Source of the DNA: Pseudomonas sp. 31-12 | GTDB taxonomy: Bacteria; Pseudomonadota; Gammaproteobacteria; Pseudomonadales; Pseudomonadaceae | Length of the DNA stretch: 64,000 bases | Reading direction: 5' to 3' | Assembly: GCF_003151075.1 (NCBI RefSeq) | Contig: NZ_CP029482.1 | Coordinates: forward strand, 4,278,001-4,342,000 | Shown here: positions 44,372 to 53,102 of the stretch, piece by piece | Layout: each line of letters opens with the position of its first letter | Numbering within the stretch: position 1 is the stretch's first letter | Notes under the pieces: generated by a model | The model's database searches: none | Told to the model about the DNA's origin: nothing | The model's input: only the letters and a program-made list of their open reading frames with translations | Translations under genes and position numbers: made by a program

Positions 44372-45151
44372 TTAATGACCGTAAACGTCAAAGTCGAAGT
44401 ACTTGTCTTGCACTTGCTTGTACTTGCCGTTGGCGCGGATTTCGGTGATGGCGGTGTTGAATTTGTCCGCCAGAGCGGTATCGCCCTTGCGCACAGCGAT
44501 ACCGGCGCCGCCGCCGAAGTACTTGGCGTCTTCGTAGGTCGGGCCAACGAAAGCGAAGCCTTTACCGGCGTCGGTTTTCAGGAAACCGTCGTCCAGGTTG
44601 ACCGAGTCGGCCAGCAGCGCGTCAACGCGGCCGGAAACCATGTCCAGGTTGGCTTCCTGTTGGGAGCCGTAGCGAACCAGGTTGATACCGGCCGGCACCA
44701 GCACTTCAGTGGCGAAGCGGTCGTGGGTACTGGCGCGCAGCACACCGACTTTCTTGCCCTTGAGTTCGGTCAACGGGTCCTTGATGTCGGTGCCGGCCTT
44801 CATCACGAAACGTGCCGGGGTGTGGTAATACTTGATGGTGAAATCGACGTTCTTTTTGCGATCGTCAGTGATGGTCATGGACGACAGGATCGCGTCGATT
44901 TTCTTCACTTTCAGTGCCGGGATCAGGCCGTCGAACTCTTGCTCGACCCAGGTGCACTTCACTTTCATCTGCTCGCAGAGCGCGTCGCCGATGTCGACGT
45001 CGAAACCGGTGAGTTTGCCGTCAGGGGTTTTCATCGAGAAGGGCGGGTAACCGGCTTCGATACCGATGCGGATCGGCTTGGCGTCATCGGCCACGGCGGT
45101 CAGGGACAACATCGACAGTGCCAGGGCACCAAACATCACTAGCTTCTTCAT
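44372..45151 (-). CDS. Basic amino-acid ABC transporter binding protein
   Basis: 259 residues, GGAG 6 bases upstream. Signal peptide [21 protein letters not shown]. Mature protein: [74 protein letters not shown], the ArgT/HisJ/LAO type family 3 binding protein. Probably binds arginine, lysine, ornithine or histidine. No permease or ATPase gene is adjacent, so it is an orphan binding protein here, served by components encoded elsewhere. Confidence 0.92.
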   Translation of the reverse strand: MKKLVMFGALALSMLSLTAVADDAKPIRIGIEAGYPPFSMKTPDGKLTGFDVDIGDALCEQMKVKCTWVEQEFDGLIPALKVKKIDAILSSMTITDDRKKNVDFTIKYYHTPARFVMKAGTDIKDPLTELKGKKVGVLRASTHDRFATEVLVPAGINLVRYGSQQEANLDMVSGRVDALLADSVNLDDGFLKTDAGKGFAFVGPTYEDAKYFGGGAGIAVRKGDTALADKFNTAITEIRANGKYKQVQDKYFDFDVYGH

Positions 45152-45396
45152 TTATAACTCCTGTGTGCGGAGGCTTTTATTGGCAGCTTTCGAATGACTT
45201 TCGGTCGGTGAAGATCGAAGTGGCCGGCAGTCTAGAGCGGCTTTCACAGGGCAAATTGTGTTTAAGCGACAAATACTTATAGAAAAGTGGCCAAGAAATT
45301 CAAAGCCCTTGAAGCGTGCGCCAAGGCGGTGCAAGGACTGTAGGACAAGCCCTTTTTTCAGACAAAACCTACACGCAAAAACTACAGAGAGTACCG

Positions 45397-46044
45397 ATGC
45401 CAATGTTGAACCTGATCCAGCATCACCCCGCCGAAGGTCCTGGTGCCATTGCTCATTGGGCGAAGTCCCGAGGGGTGACGCTGAACGTCTTTCGCGCCGA
45501 CCTCGGCCAATTACCGCCAGTGAGTGCGGCGCCCGTGATTGTGTTGGGCGGGCCTTATGAATCCAACGCCGGGCCGGCGTGGCTGGAAGCAGAACGACAG
45601 TGGCTGGCGGCGAGCCTGGATCAGGGCACGGCAGTGTTTGCGATTTGTCTGGGGGCGCAGTTGCTGGCGCTGAGTCTGGGTGGGAAAGTGCGGCGGATGG
45701 AGCGGACCGAAACCGGCTGGACCACCGTGACGTTCACCGATGGCCAGGCGCTGAAGGTGCTGGAGTGGCACGAAGACGCAATCGATTTGCCGCCTGATGC
45801 GCAATTGCTGGCCAGCAGTGATCAATGTGAACAGCAGATGTACCGCGTGGGGCCTACGCGGGTGGGTTTGCAGTTTCATCCGGAGTGGAATGCGGAATCG
45901 GTGGCGATGCTGAATGCGCACTTTGGAGAAGAGTCGCCGTTGCCTCGCGGGGAACCGGACAGCGCCGCCCATGCAGCCGTGTTTGAGTGGTTGCAGGTGA
46001 CACTGGATGAGTGGTGGGATTCTGTGGCGAGTAGGCCTTTGTAG
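45397..46044 (+). CDS. Class I glutamine amidotransferase-like protein
   Basis: 215 residues from the ATG at 45397 (GAGAG upstream); upstream codons are rejected. Catalytic C84 in FAICLGAQLLA and the H161/E163 dyad in LQFHPEW. This is a stand-alone GATase domain of the YfeJ/GuaA-N type, often annotated as GMP synthase-like. It may release ammonia from glutamine or act as a gamma-glutamyl hydrolase. Partner unknown. Confidence 0.88.
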   Translation: MPMLNLIQHHPAEGPGAIAHWAKSRGVTLNVFRADLGQLPPVSAAPVIVLGGPYESNAGPAWLEAERQWLAASLDQGTAVFAICLGAQLLALSLGGKVRRMERTETGWTTVTFTDGQALKVLEWHEDAIDLPPDAQLLASSDQCEQQMYRVGPTRVGLQFHPEWNAESVAMLNAHFGEESPLPRGEPDSAAHAAVFEWLQVTLDEWWDSVASRPL

Positions 46045-46056
46045 CAAAGGAGCTTT

Positions 46057-46170
46057 TGTGGCGAGGGAGCTTGCTCCCGCTGGAGTGCGGAGCGCTCCCA
46101 AAATCTTCGACAATTGCCAAGATTGTGGGGCTGCTGCGCAACCCAGCGGGAGCAAGCTCCCTCGCCACAA
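46057..46170. repeat. REPIN (GTGGCGAGGGAGCTTGCTCCCGCTGG core)
   Basis: TTGTGGCGAGGGAGCTTGCT and inverted partner ending CTCCCTCGCCACAA at 46170, between convergent genes. Confidence 0.88.
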
Positions 46171-46192
46171 TGTGTTCAGCGGTGTCTGAATG

Positions 46193-46627
46193 TCAGCATT
46201 CGCAACCGATGGCGGTGGTGGCAGGCCGTTGCGCCGCAACACTCAATTGCAGCCCTTCATCCAGCCACCCGGTCACGCCGCCGATCATTTCCTTGACCGG
46301 GTAACCCAGCGCCGCCAGTTTCACCGCCGCCTTGTGCACGCCGTTACAGTGCGGCCCGGCGCAATAGACCACAAACAGAGTGGAGGTCGGGTAATCCGCC
46401 AGGCTCTCGGCGGTGAGCAGTCGTCCCGGAATGTTGATCGCGCCCGGCACATGCCCGCGTTCGAACGCCAACGGTCCACGCACGTCCACCAGGACAAAAT
46501 CCACTTCGCCGGCCTGTTGGCTGCCGTACACGTCGGAACAATCGGTTTCATAGGTCAGACGGTTGCTGAAGTGCATCAGGGCAATGGCCGAAGGGGCTGC
46601 GGGAATGGCGCGGACCAGGCTGGACAT
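46193..46627 (-). CDS. Rhodanese-like protein
   Basis: 144 residues from the ATG at 46627 (GGAG upstream). Rhodanese domain: VDVRGPLAFERGHVPGAINIP and active-site cysteine C89 in VVYCAGPHCNGVHKAA. A single-domain sulfurtransferase or a phosphatase-like variant. Divergent from a GlxA-type regulator 103 bases away; rhodanese genes next to such FtrA-like regulators are common, so regulation by it is likely. Confidence 0.88.
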   Translation of the reverse strand: MSSLVRAIPAAPSAIALMHFSNRLTYETDCSDVYGSQQAGEVDFVLVDVRGPLAFERGHVPGAINIPGRLLTAESLADYPTSTLFVVYCAGPHCNGVHKAAVKLAALGYPVKEMIGGVTGWLDEGLQLSVAAQRPATTAIGCEC

Positions 46628-46730
46628 GGGGCTGTACTCCAAAGTCTTGAGTGGGTGTGAGAAGACTTTATCCGCCCGACGCTTGCGGCTACAGTGGCGC
46701 ACAAGACACTCACCGGGAACTTTCCGCCAA

Positions 46731-47705
46731 ATGCAGCCTAACCCTGGATTGGTCGCGATTCTGGCCTACGACGGCCTCTGTACCTTTGAATTCGGCATCG
46801 CCGTGGAGATCTTTGGCCTGGCGCGGCCGGAGTTCGATTTCCCTTGGTATGAGCATCGTATCGTCGCGGTGGATCAGGGCCCGATGCGCGCCATGGGCGG
46901 CATTCAGGTGCTGGCCGATGGCGGTATGGAACTGCTTGAAAACGCCCGCACCATCATCATTCCCGGTTGGCGCGACCGTACCGAGCCGGTGCCGGAACAC
47001 TTGCTCGCCGCCCTGCGCCAGGCCCATGGGCGGGGCGCGCGGTTGCTGTCGATCTGCTCCGGCGTGTTTGTGCTGGCGGCGACCGGCCTGCTGGACGGTC
47101 ACGGCGCCACCACGCATTGGCGCTACACCACCGAGTTGGCCGAACGCTTTCCGAACATTCTGGTGGACCCGGACGTGCTCTACGTCGACTCCGGTCAATT
47201 GATCACTTCTGCCGGCAGCGCGGCGGGGATCGATGCATGCCTGCACCTGGTGGCGCGGGATTTCGGCACTCAAGTGGCGAACTCGGTGGCGCGGCGGCTG
47301 GTGATGTCGCCGCAACGCACCGGCGGTCAGGCGCAGTTTATTCCTACGCCCGTCAGTCCTACGCCGCGCAGCGATTTGTCTCGCGTCATGCAATGGGCCC
47401 GGGAGCGTTTGCATGAACCACTGGAGGTTCGCGAATTGGCGAGCGAGGCGGCCATGAGTGAACGGACCTTTCTGCGCCGGTTTACCGAAGCCACCGGCAT
47501 GCCGCCCAAGGCATGGTTGCAGCATGAGCGGTTGGCGCGGGCGCGGGAGCTGCTGGAAAGCACCGGGCAAAACACAGACCAGATTGCCGAGCAATGTGGG
47601 TATCGGTCGGTGGAGAGTTTTCGGGTGGCGTTTCGTGGGGTGGTGGGTGTGCCGCCATCGGTGTATCGGGAGCGATTTGGGCGTGAGGTCAAAGCGATTA
47701 TCTGA
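46731..47705 (+). CDS. GlxA/FtrA-type AraC regulator
   Basis: 324 residues from the ATG at 46731; the longer frame back to 46563 overlaps the divergent promoter. N-terminal DJ-1/PfpI-like domain (VAILAYDGLCTFEFGIAVEIFGL, LLSICSGVFVLAATGLLDGHGATTHW) and C-terminal AraC helix-turn-helix (LEVRELASEAAMSERTFLRRFTEATG; TDQIAEQCGYRSVESFRVAF). Divergent from a rhodanese gene. FtrA is the E. coli relative. Confidence 0.9.
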   Translation: MQPNPGLVAILAYDGLCTFEFGIAVEIFGLARPEFDFPWYEHRIVAVDQGPMRAMGGIQVLADGGMELLENARTIIIPGWRDRTEPVPEHLLAALRQAHGRGARLLSICSGVFVLAATGLLDGHGATTHWRYTTELAERFPNILVDPDVLYVDSGQLITSAGSAAGIDACLHLVARDFGTQVANSVARRLVMSPQRTGGQAQFIPTPVSPTPRSDLSRVMQWARERLHEPLEVRELASEAAMSERTFLRRFTEATGMPPKAWLQHERLARARELLESTGQNTDQIAEQCGYRSVESFRVAFRGVVGVPPSVYRERFGREVKAII

Positions 47706-47720
47706 GGTGTGTTTAAGGGC

Positions 47721-47801
47721 CCATCGCGAGCAGGCTCGCTCCCACAGGGATTGTGTAAACACCGCAGATCCAATGTGGGAGCGGGCTTGCTCGCGAAGGG
47801 G
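47721..47801. repeat. REPIN with unlike arms
   Basis: CATCGCGAGCAGGCTCGCTC and an inverted partner GTGGGAGCGGGCTTGCTCGC. The cores differ (GAGC versus GGGC), so the two ends are from different sub-variants. Confidence 0.8.
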
Positions 47802-47822
47802 CCAGCCCATACACCAATACTC

Positions 47823-48578
47823 TCAAGGCTTACGCAACAGGTACGTATCCATAATCCACCCATTAGCCACTCGCGCCGCCTTGCGCACTCGCTCGATCTC
47901 ATCCGCCACATCCTTGAGCTTGCCGCTGATCAAAATCTCATCCGGCGTCCCCAAATAAGCCCCCCAGTAAATCTCCGTCTCCGGGTCCGCCACCCGATGG
48001 TAGGAATCCTCGGCATCGAGCATCACCACCAGGCTGTCGGCATCGCTCACCTGCCCCGCCGCCAGGCGTCGGCCGGTGGTGATTTCGATCGAGCGACCAA
48101 TGCGATTCAGCGGCACCTTATGCTGCGCCGCCAACGCCTGGACGCTGGTAATGCCGGGGATCACTTCATACTCGAACGCACAGCGGCCCGAGGTCAGGAT
48201 CGCCTGCAAAATCCGCAGGGTGCTGTCGTACAACGCCGGATCGCCCCACACCAGAAAACCGCCGCACTGGTCGTCGGATATTTCCTCATTGATCAGCCGC
48301 TCGAAGGTCTGTTGCTTGGCGAGGTTCAGATCTTCGACGCTGGTCTTGTAGTCCACTTCCCCGCGCTCGCGCTCCGGGCTGTGGGCCTCGACGAAGCGGT
48401 AGTCGTGCTCGGTGATGTAGCGCTCGCAGATCTCACGGCGCAGGTCGATCAATTTGTCTTTGCTCTGGCCCTTGTCCATCAGGAAAAACACGTCGACGCG
48501 GTTCAGCGCCTTCACGGCCTGCATTGTGATGTAGTCGGGGTTGCCGGCACCGATGCCGATGACCAGAAGCTTTTTCAT
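47823..48578 (-). CDS. cobF: Precorrin-6A synthase (deacetylating)
   Basis: 251 residues from the ATG at 48578, coupled to the upstream phosphatase gene by TGATG. Tetrapyrrole methylase fold: KLLVIGIGAGNPDYITMQAVKAL at the start, GGFLVWGDPALYDSTLRIL and YEVIPGITSVQALAAQHKVPLNRIG. CobF adds methyl at C-1 and removes acetate in aerobic cobalamin synthesis. No other cob gene is near, so it is outside the main cluster. Confidence 0.9.
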   Translation of the reverse strand: MKKLLVIGIGAGNPDYITMQAVKALNRVDVFFLMDKGQSKDKLIDLRREICERYITEHDYRFVEAHSPERERGEVDYKTSVEDLNLAKQQTFERLINEEISDDQCGGFLVWGDPALYDSTLRILQAILTSGRCAFEYEVIPGITSVQALAAQHKVPLNRIGRSIEITTGRRLAAGQVSDADSLVVMLDAEDSYHRVADPETEIYWGAYLGTPDEILISGKLKDVADEIERVRKAARVANGWIMDTYLLRKP

Positions 48579-49138
48579 CAAATGACTCCTTCAAGCAAAC
48601 GCAGCCGCCAGCGGCCGGTGAACCGCAACTCGATGGCCGATAACGGTTCGACATCGATCAGGTTGAACGCCTTGGCCTGCAACACCTGGGTCAATGCGGC
48701 GTGAATGACAAAGGGATGGGTGATGGCAAGGAAATGCCCCGGTGTTGCCTCAAGGGACTTGAGCCACTGCGCCACGCGCACCGTGAGCTGCGCGACCGAC
48801 TCACCGCCATGGGGCGCCGAGGTCGGGTCATCGAGCCAGGCCTGCAGCGCCTCGGGTTCGGACTTTTGCAGGTCATTGATCCGCGCCCCGCGCCACCGTC
48901 CGAAGTCGCAATCCCTCAGTGCCGCGATGATTTCAACATCACTGCCAAACAACTCTGCCGTCTGCTGCGTACGCAACTCCGGCCCGCAGAGCAGCCGTGG
49001 CGTCTCTTCGAACTGGCCGCTACGCGATCCCTTCGCCCATTGGCCATAAAATTCCAACGGCTCATTCGTAGGAAAACTCGCCAATTTTTGTGCGACGGTT
49101 CGCGCGTGGCACATCAGGGTCAAACGGGTTGCCTGCAC
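48578..49138 (-). CDS. Histidine phosphatase family protein with altered RHG motif
   Basis: 186 residues. Phosphoglycerate-mutase fold: the usual RHG catalytic motif is replaced by CHA in LTLMCHARTVAQ, the phospho-histidine itself being kept; CGPELRTQQTAELF resembles the SPLxRAxQTA motif and THPFVIHAAL carries the second histidine. Adjacent to and overlapping cobF, so it may act in cobalamin nucleotide-loop or corrin metabolism (CobC-like role), but the changed motif makes activity uncertain. Confidence 0.82.
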   Translation of the reverse strand: MQATRLTLMCHARTVAQKLASFPTNEPLEFYGQWAKGSRSGQFEETPRLLCGPELRTQQTAELFGSDVEIIAALRDCDFGRWRGARINDLQKSEPEALQAWLDDPTSAPHGGESVAQLTVRVAQWLKSLEATPGHFLAITHPFVIHAALTQVLQAKAFNLIDVEPLSAIELRFTGRWRLRLLEGVI

Positions 49139-49480
49139 GGATTATCACCCTGTCGATGAAATGGAAGACGGCACGATGCTGCCGTTAATGACGCAATTGT
49201 GCCGCAAGAAGCGCGATCCAGGGCGTTTCCTTTGAACCAGCTATCACGGAGACACAACCTCGACCAACCAATGAATTTAGGCAATCTCTGACACGTTTGC
49301 GGGCGATGGACTACAACGCCAGTCGACTTCCATGTAGCCCCCAGCGCACAGGCTTTTCGCCTCATTTTGGCCCCTGAAAAACCCATGGAAAAATTCACTA
49401 GACATGTAGCGCGCACTACATAAATACTGTTTTAGCAATTTATGAAACAAAACCGACACACCCATCCAGCAGGAGCCCGG
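49139..49480. other. Divergent region with ATGTAG/CTACAT inverted repeat
   Basis: 342 bases between the phosphatase gene and the RpiR gene. I see no cobalamin riboswitch. It contains ATGTAG-N6-CTACAT at 49404-49421, and half-sites CTACA (near 49312) and TGTAG (near 49334). An in-frame ATG at 49442 lacks a ribosome site and is taken as upstream sequence. Confidence 0.55.
49404..49421. promoter_or_regulatory. Inverted repeat, candidate RpiR operator
   Basis: ATGTAG (49404-49409), spacer CGCGCA, CTACAT (49416-49421): a perfect inverted repeat 60 bases before the RpiR gene start, of the TGTAG/CTACA kind used by some RpiR-family regulators (for example HexR). Autoregulation and control of the downstream cluster are inferred. 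Confidence 0.6.
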
Positions 49481-50335
49481 ATGCCCTCTCTCAGAGACCT
49501 GATCACCGATCCCGGCCTGGACCTTACGCCGTCGGAACGCAAAGTCATTCGTGCCTTATTGGACCAGTACCCCCGTAACGGGCTGGGGCCGATGTCACGT
49601 TTGGCCGAACATGCCGGTGTCAGCGACCCCACCATCGTGCGGCTGGTGAAAAAACTGGGTTTCAGCGGTTACGCCGATTTTCAGGACGCCCTGCTCAGCG
49701 ACATGGACCACCGCCTGCGGTCCCCCAGCGCCTTATTACAGCTTCGCTCTCATCTTCAGAAAGGCGACGCCTGGAGCCATTATCTGGCGGACAGCCATCG
49801 GGCGCTGGTGGAAACCCATGCACTGACCCAGCCCGAAGACGTGCGGATTCTGGTGGAATGGCTGCTCGACACCCGCCATCAGGTTCACTGCTTTGGCGGA
49901 CGCTTCAGCAGTTTCCTCGCCAGCTATCTGCTCAACCATTTGCGCCTGCTGCGCCCGGGCTGCTTCGCCCTGGAAGACAACGCGCAACTGCCGGACCGGC
50001 TGTTCGACGTGCAGCGCCAGGACGTGGTGCTGGTGTTCGACTATCGCCGCTACCAATCACAGGCCCTGCGCGTGGCCAACGCGGCGAAAAGCCGAAATGC
50101 CCGCGTGGTGTTGTTCACTGATATCTATGCTTCACCGCTGCGAGAAATGGCTGACCTGATTATCAGTGCGCCGGTGGAATCGGTGTCGGCCTTCGACTCC
50201 ATGGTGCCGGCGCTGGCCCAGGTCGAGGCGCTGATTGCCTGTCTGACCCTGCGCAGCCCGGAGCTGGCCGATCGCCTGGAAGGCATCGATGCCCTGCGGA
50301 CCGACTTCGACACCCACCTGCTGGAGGATAAATAA
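49481..50335 (+). CDS. MurR/RpiR-family regulator
   Basis: 284 residues from the ATG at 49481, 5 bases after AGGAG; an upstream in-frame ATG at 49442 has no ribosome site. N-terminal HTH_6 domain (LTPSERKVIRALLDQYPRNGLGPMSRLAEHAGVSDPTIVRLVKKLGFSGYADFQDAL) and C-terminal SIS domain (VHCFGGRFSSFLASYLLNHLRLL). Begins the 49.5-56.7 kb cluster; only 2 bases separate it from the next gene. Effector is probably a pathway metabolite. Confidence 0.9.
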   Translation: MPSLRDLITDPGLDLTPSERKVIRALLDQYPRNGLGPMSRLAEHAGVSDPTIVRLVKKLGFSGYADFQDALLSDMDHRLRSPSALLQLRSHLQKGDAWSHYLADSHRALVETHALTQPEDVRILVEWLLDTRHQVHCFGGRFSSFLASYLLNHLRLLRPGCFALEDNAQLPDRLFDVQRQDVVLVFDYRRYQSQALRVANAAKSRNARVVLFTDIYASPLREMADLIISAPVESVSAFDSMVPALAQVEALIACLTLRSPELADRLEGIDALRTDFDTHLLEDK

Positions 50336-50337
50336 GG

Positions 50338-50982
50338 ATGTTCACGCTCCCCCATCACTCGCCCCGCGACTTGCCGTTCACTGCCAACCACACCGCGCTG
50401 TTGCTGGTAGACATGCAACGGGCCTGGCTCGAACCGCAGTTCGACCCGCACCTCAACGGACCGGATGGCGAATACTTCCTGACCCGCACCCACATGCAGG
50501 TGGTGCCCAATCAACGCCGGTTGCTCAGTGCATTTCGCAGCGCACGGCAAAACGTCCTGCACACGATCATCGAAAGCCTGACCGCCGACGGCCGCGACCG
50601 CTCGCTGGACCACAAGCTCTCGGACATGCACTTGCCCAAAGGCAGCGCATCGGCGCGGATCATCGACGACCTGACGCCTGTCGAAAACGAAATCGTTCTG
50701 CCCAAGACCTCCTCCGGGGTCTTCAACTCCACCAACATCGACTACGTGCTGCGCAATCTTGAGGCGCGGCACTTGATCATCGCCGGCATCGTCACCGACC
50801 AGTGCGTGGACATGGCCGTGCGTGACGCCGCAGACCGCGGCTACCTGGTGACGCTGGTGGAAGATGCCTGTGCGACCTACACGCCGCAGCGTCATCAAGC
50901 CTGCCTGAACGCGATCAAGGGTTACTGCTGGATCACCGACACCCAAACCGTGCTCGGCCGATTGCAGGAGATGCCAGCATGA
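50338..50982 (+). CDS. Isochorismatase-family cysteine hydrolase
   Basis: 214 residues. Catalytic triad of the family: D25 (LLLVDMQRAW), K123 (VLPKTSSGVF) and C156 (GIVTDQCVDMAVRDAADRG). Relatives hydrolyse amide or N-carbamoyl bonds (nicotinamidase, carbamoylsarcosine amidase, ureidoacrylate hydrolase). Stop overlaps the ligase start by ATGA. In this cluster it may free an amine or acid from an amide; substrate unknown. Confidence 0.9.
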   Translation: MFTLPHHSPRDLPFTANHTALLLVDMQRAWLEPQFDPHLNGPDGEYFLTRTHMQVVPNQRRLLSAFRSARQNVLHTIIESLTADGRDRSLDHKLSDMHLPKGSASARIIDDLTPVENEIVLPKTSSGVFNSTNIDYVLRNLEARHLIIAGIVTDQCVDMAVRDAADRGYLVTLVEDACATYTPQRHQACLNAIKGYCWITDTQTVLGRLQEMPA

Positions 50983-52310
50983 GCGAACGCCTGTCGCCGC
51001 TGCCCATGACCACCATCGTCACCACCGACCTGATCGGCGTGACCCGTGGCCGCTCGTTCCCCACCGATGAACTTGAACACTACGTGGCGACGGGTTGCGG
51101 CTGGGTGCCGGCCAACAGCGCCCTGACCCCGCAAGACGTCATCGCCTCCACCAACCCGTGGGGCGCCTATGGCGATCTACGCCTGATTCCCGACCTGAGC
51201 AGCCGGGTGACGGTGAGCAATGGCCCGGATGCCAAGGCCCCGGCATTGGACTTCATTCACGGCGACATTCGTGAAACCGATGGCCGCCCGTGGGGCGCCT
51301 GTCCGCGCACGCTGTTGCGCAATGAAGTGGAGCGCTATCGCGCCGAACTGGGTTTGCAGGTCAACGCCGCGTTCGAGCATGAATTCAACCTGGGCAGCGG
51401 CAAGGCCGATCAGCTGGCGTTCTCCCTTGAGGCACAGCGTCAGGGCGCCGAGTTCGGTGGCTGGCTGCTCAGCGCCCTGCGCGCCGGCGGCGTCGAACCG
51501 GAAATGTTCCTGCCCGAATACGGCAAGCATCAATACGAAATCACCTGCCGCCCCGCCCTCGGTGTAGCGGCGGCGGACCGTGCGGTGAACGTGCGCGAGA
51601 TTACTCGCGAGATCGCCCGGCAGATGGACCTGGACCTGAGCTTCGCGCCGAAGACGTCCGAGCATGCCGTGTGCAACGGCGTGCACCTGCATGTGAGCCT
51701 GCTGGACCTGGACGGCCAACCGCTGATGTACGACGCCGACACGATCAATGGCCTGTCGACTCTCGGCCAGCACTGGGCCGCCGGCATCCTGCATTACTTG
51801 CCGGCGCTGTGCGCGTTTACCGCGCCGACACCGGTGTCCTATGAACGATTGCAGCCGCATCACTGGAGCGCGTCCTACGCCTGCCTCGGCCAGCGCAACC
51901 GCGAAGCGGCGCTGCGGATCTGCCCGACCGTGAGCCTGGGCGGCAAATCCGTGGCAGCGCAATACAACCTCGAATTTCGCGCCATGGACGCCACGGCTTC
52001 GCCGCACCTGGCCATGGCCGCACTGCTGATTGCCGGTCGCCTGGGCATCGAACAACGCCTGGCCTTGAATGCGATCACCGATGAAACCCCCGATTCCCTG
52101 AACGAAGAGCAACGCCAGGCCCGCGGCATCGTCGCCCTGCCCGCGTCCCTTGACCAGGCGCTTGAGTGCCTGCGCAACAGCGAAGCGCTGATCGAAGCCC
52201 TGCCGAGTGAACTGATGGACACCTGGATCGCCCTTAAAACCGAGGAACTGACGCTGACGGAACAGCTGTCGCCCGCCGAACGCTGTGAGCACTATGCACG
52301 CGTGTACTGA
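50979..52310 (+). CDS. Glutamine-synthetase-family ligase (PuuA-like)
   Basis: 443 residues. GS catalytic-domain motifs: FEHEFNLG (metal glutamates), NGVHLHVSL (metal histidine and glutamate-site region), QRNREAALRICP (phosphate/ATP arginines) and LEFRAMDATASPHLAMAALLIAG. The N-terminal part is short. In this family PuuA and related enzymes join glutamate to an amine (gamma-glutamyl-putrescine, -ethanolamide, -methylamide). The next gene product may act on the resulting gamma-glutamyl compound. Start overlaps the hydrolase gene; the end overlaps the next gene by 17 bases. Confidence 0.9.
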   Translation: MSERLSPLPMTTIVTTDLIGVTRGRSFPTDELEHYVATGCGWVPANSALTPQDVIASTNPWGAYGDLRLIPDLSSRVTVSNGPDAKAPALDFIHGDIRETDGRPWGACPRTLLRNEVERYRAELGLQVNAAFEHEFNLGSGKADQLAFSLEAQRQGAEFGGWLLSALRAGGVEPEMFLPEYGKHQYEITCRPALGVAAADRAVNVREITREIARQMDLDLSFAPKTSEHAVCNGVHLHVSLLDLDGQPLMYDADTINGLSTLGQHWAAGILHYLPALCAFTAPTPVSYERLQPHHWSASYACLGQRNREAALRICPTVSLGGKSVAAQYNLEFRAMDATASPHLAMAALLIAGRLGIEQRLALNAITDETPDSLNEEQRQARGIVALPASLDQALECLRNSEALIEALPSELMDTWIALKTEELTLTEQLSPAERCEHYARVY

Positions 52311-53046
52311 ATCCGCTGAACGCGGTCTCTTTACCGAGCCCGCGTACACCCTGAGCCGCGAAGACTCGACACACCCGTTGATTCTGGTGTGCGAACACGC
52401 CAGCCGTTTTATCCCGGCCAGGTTGAATGACCTGGGCTTGAGTCATGCAGCGGCCCGCGAGCATATCGCCTGGGACATTGGCGCGCTGGCACTGGCGCAA
52501 GGTTTGTCCCAGGCACTGGGGGCAACGCTGCTGGCGGCCAATTACTCGCGGTTATTGGTTGACCTCAACCGCCCGCGCCATGCCCCGGACAGTATCCCGG
52601 CGCACAGCGAGATCTATCAGATACCGGGCAATCAGGATCTGGACGAGGCCACGCGCGAGTACCGCCGCGAATGCCTGTTCAAACCGTTTCATGCCCGGCT
52701 GCAAACCTTGATCGACCAGCGTGTCGCGCAAGGGCGGCCGGTTCGGGTGGTCGGCATTCACAGCTTCACCCCGATTTACCACGGCCAGCCACGCGCGCTG
52801 GAAGCCGGCGTGCTGTTTGGTGAAGCCAAGGGCTACGCCCAACGATTGATTGACGGGTTGAGCCAGCACCCCTTGAAGGTTGCCGGAAACGAGCCGTACA
52901 AAATCAATCCGCTGGGCGACATGACGGTGCCGGTGCATGGCGATGCTCGGGGATTGGAGTCGGTGTTGATCGAAGTGCGCAACGACCTGTTGCGCACCCC
53001 TGAAGAGGTCAGTCGCTGGACAGATTACCTGGCGCCACTGCTGTAA
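52294..53046 (+). CDS. N-formylglutamate amidohydrolase family protein
   Basis: 250 residues from the ATG at 52294 inside the end of the ligase gene (a GTG three codons earlier is possible). Family motifs: LILVCEHASRFIP (zinc histidine and glutamate), LVDLNRPRHAPDSI, VVGIHSFTPIYHGQPR. HutG-type enzymes release formate or a related acyl group from N-acyl amino acids. No hut genes are nearby, so the substrate is probably something else made in this cluster. Confidence 0.9.
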   Translation: MHACTESAERGLFTEPAYTLSREDSTHPLILVCEHASRFIPARLNDLGLSHAAAREHIAWDIGALALAQGLSQALGATLLAANYSRLLVDLNRPRHAPDSIPAHSEIYQIPGNQDLDEATREYRRECLFKPFHARLQTLIDQRVAQGRPVRVVGIHSFTPIYHGQPRALEAGVLFGEAKGYAQRLIDGLSQHPLKVAGNEPYKINPLGDMTVPVHGDARGLESVLIEVRNDLLRTPEEVSRWTDYLAPLL

Positions 53047-53102
53047 AAAATCGCGTAAAACCTGCAGCAAGCAGCTGCTTTCATCCCAAGGAGTAGGGCT
53101 TC

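Noticed and set aside
44372..45151. Linking the binding protein at 44.4-45.2 kb with the deacylase downstream as one operon
   Set aside because: A strong terminator at 44323-44360 separates them.
49139..49480. Possible cobalamin riboswitch near cobF
   Set aside because: cobF is transcribed away from this region after the phosphatase gene, and I could not find the conserved cobalamin box or the long folded leader.
51177..52349. 390-codon minus-strand frame opposite the GS-family ligase gene
   Set aside because: Shadow of the real gene; no motif.
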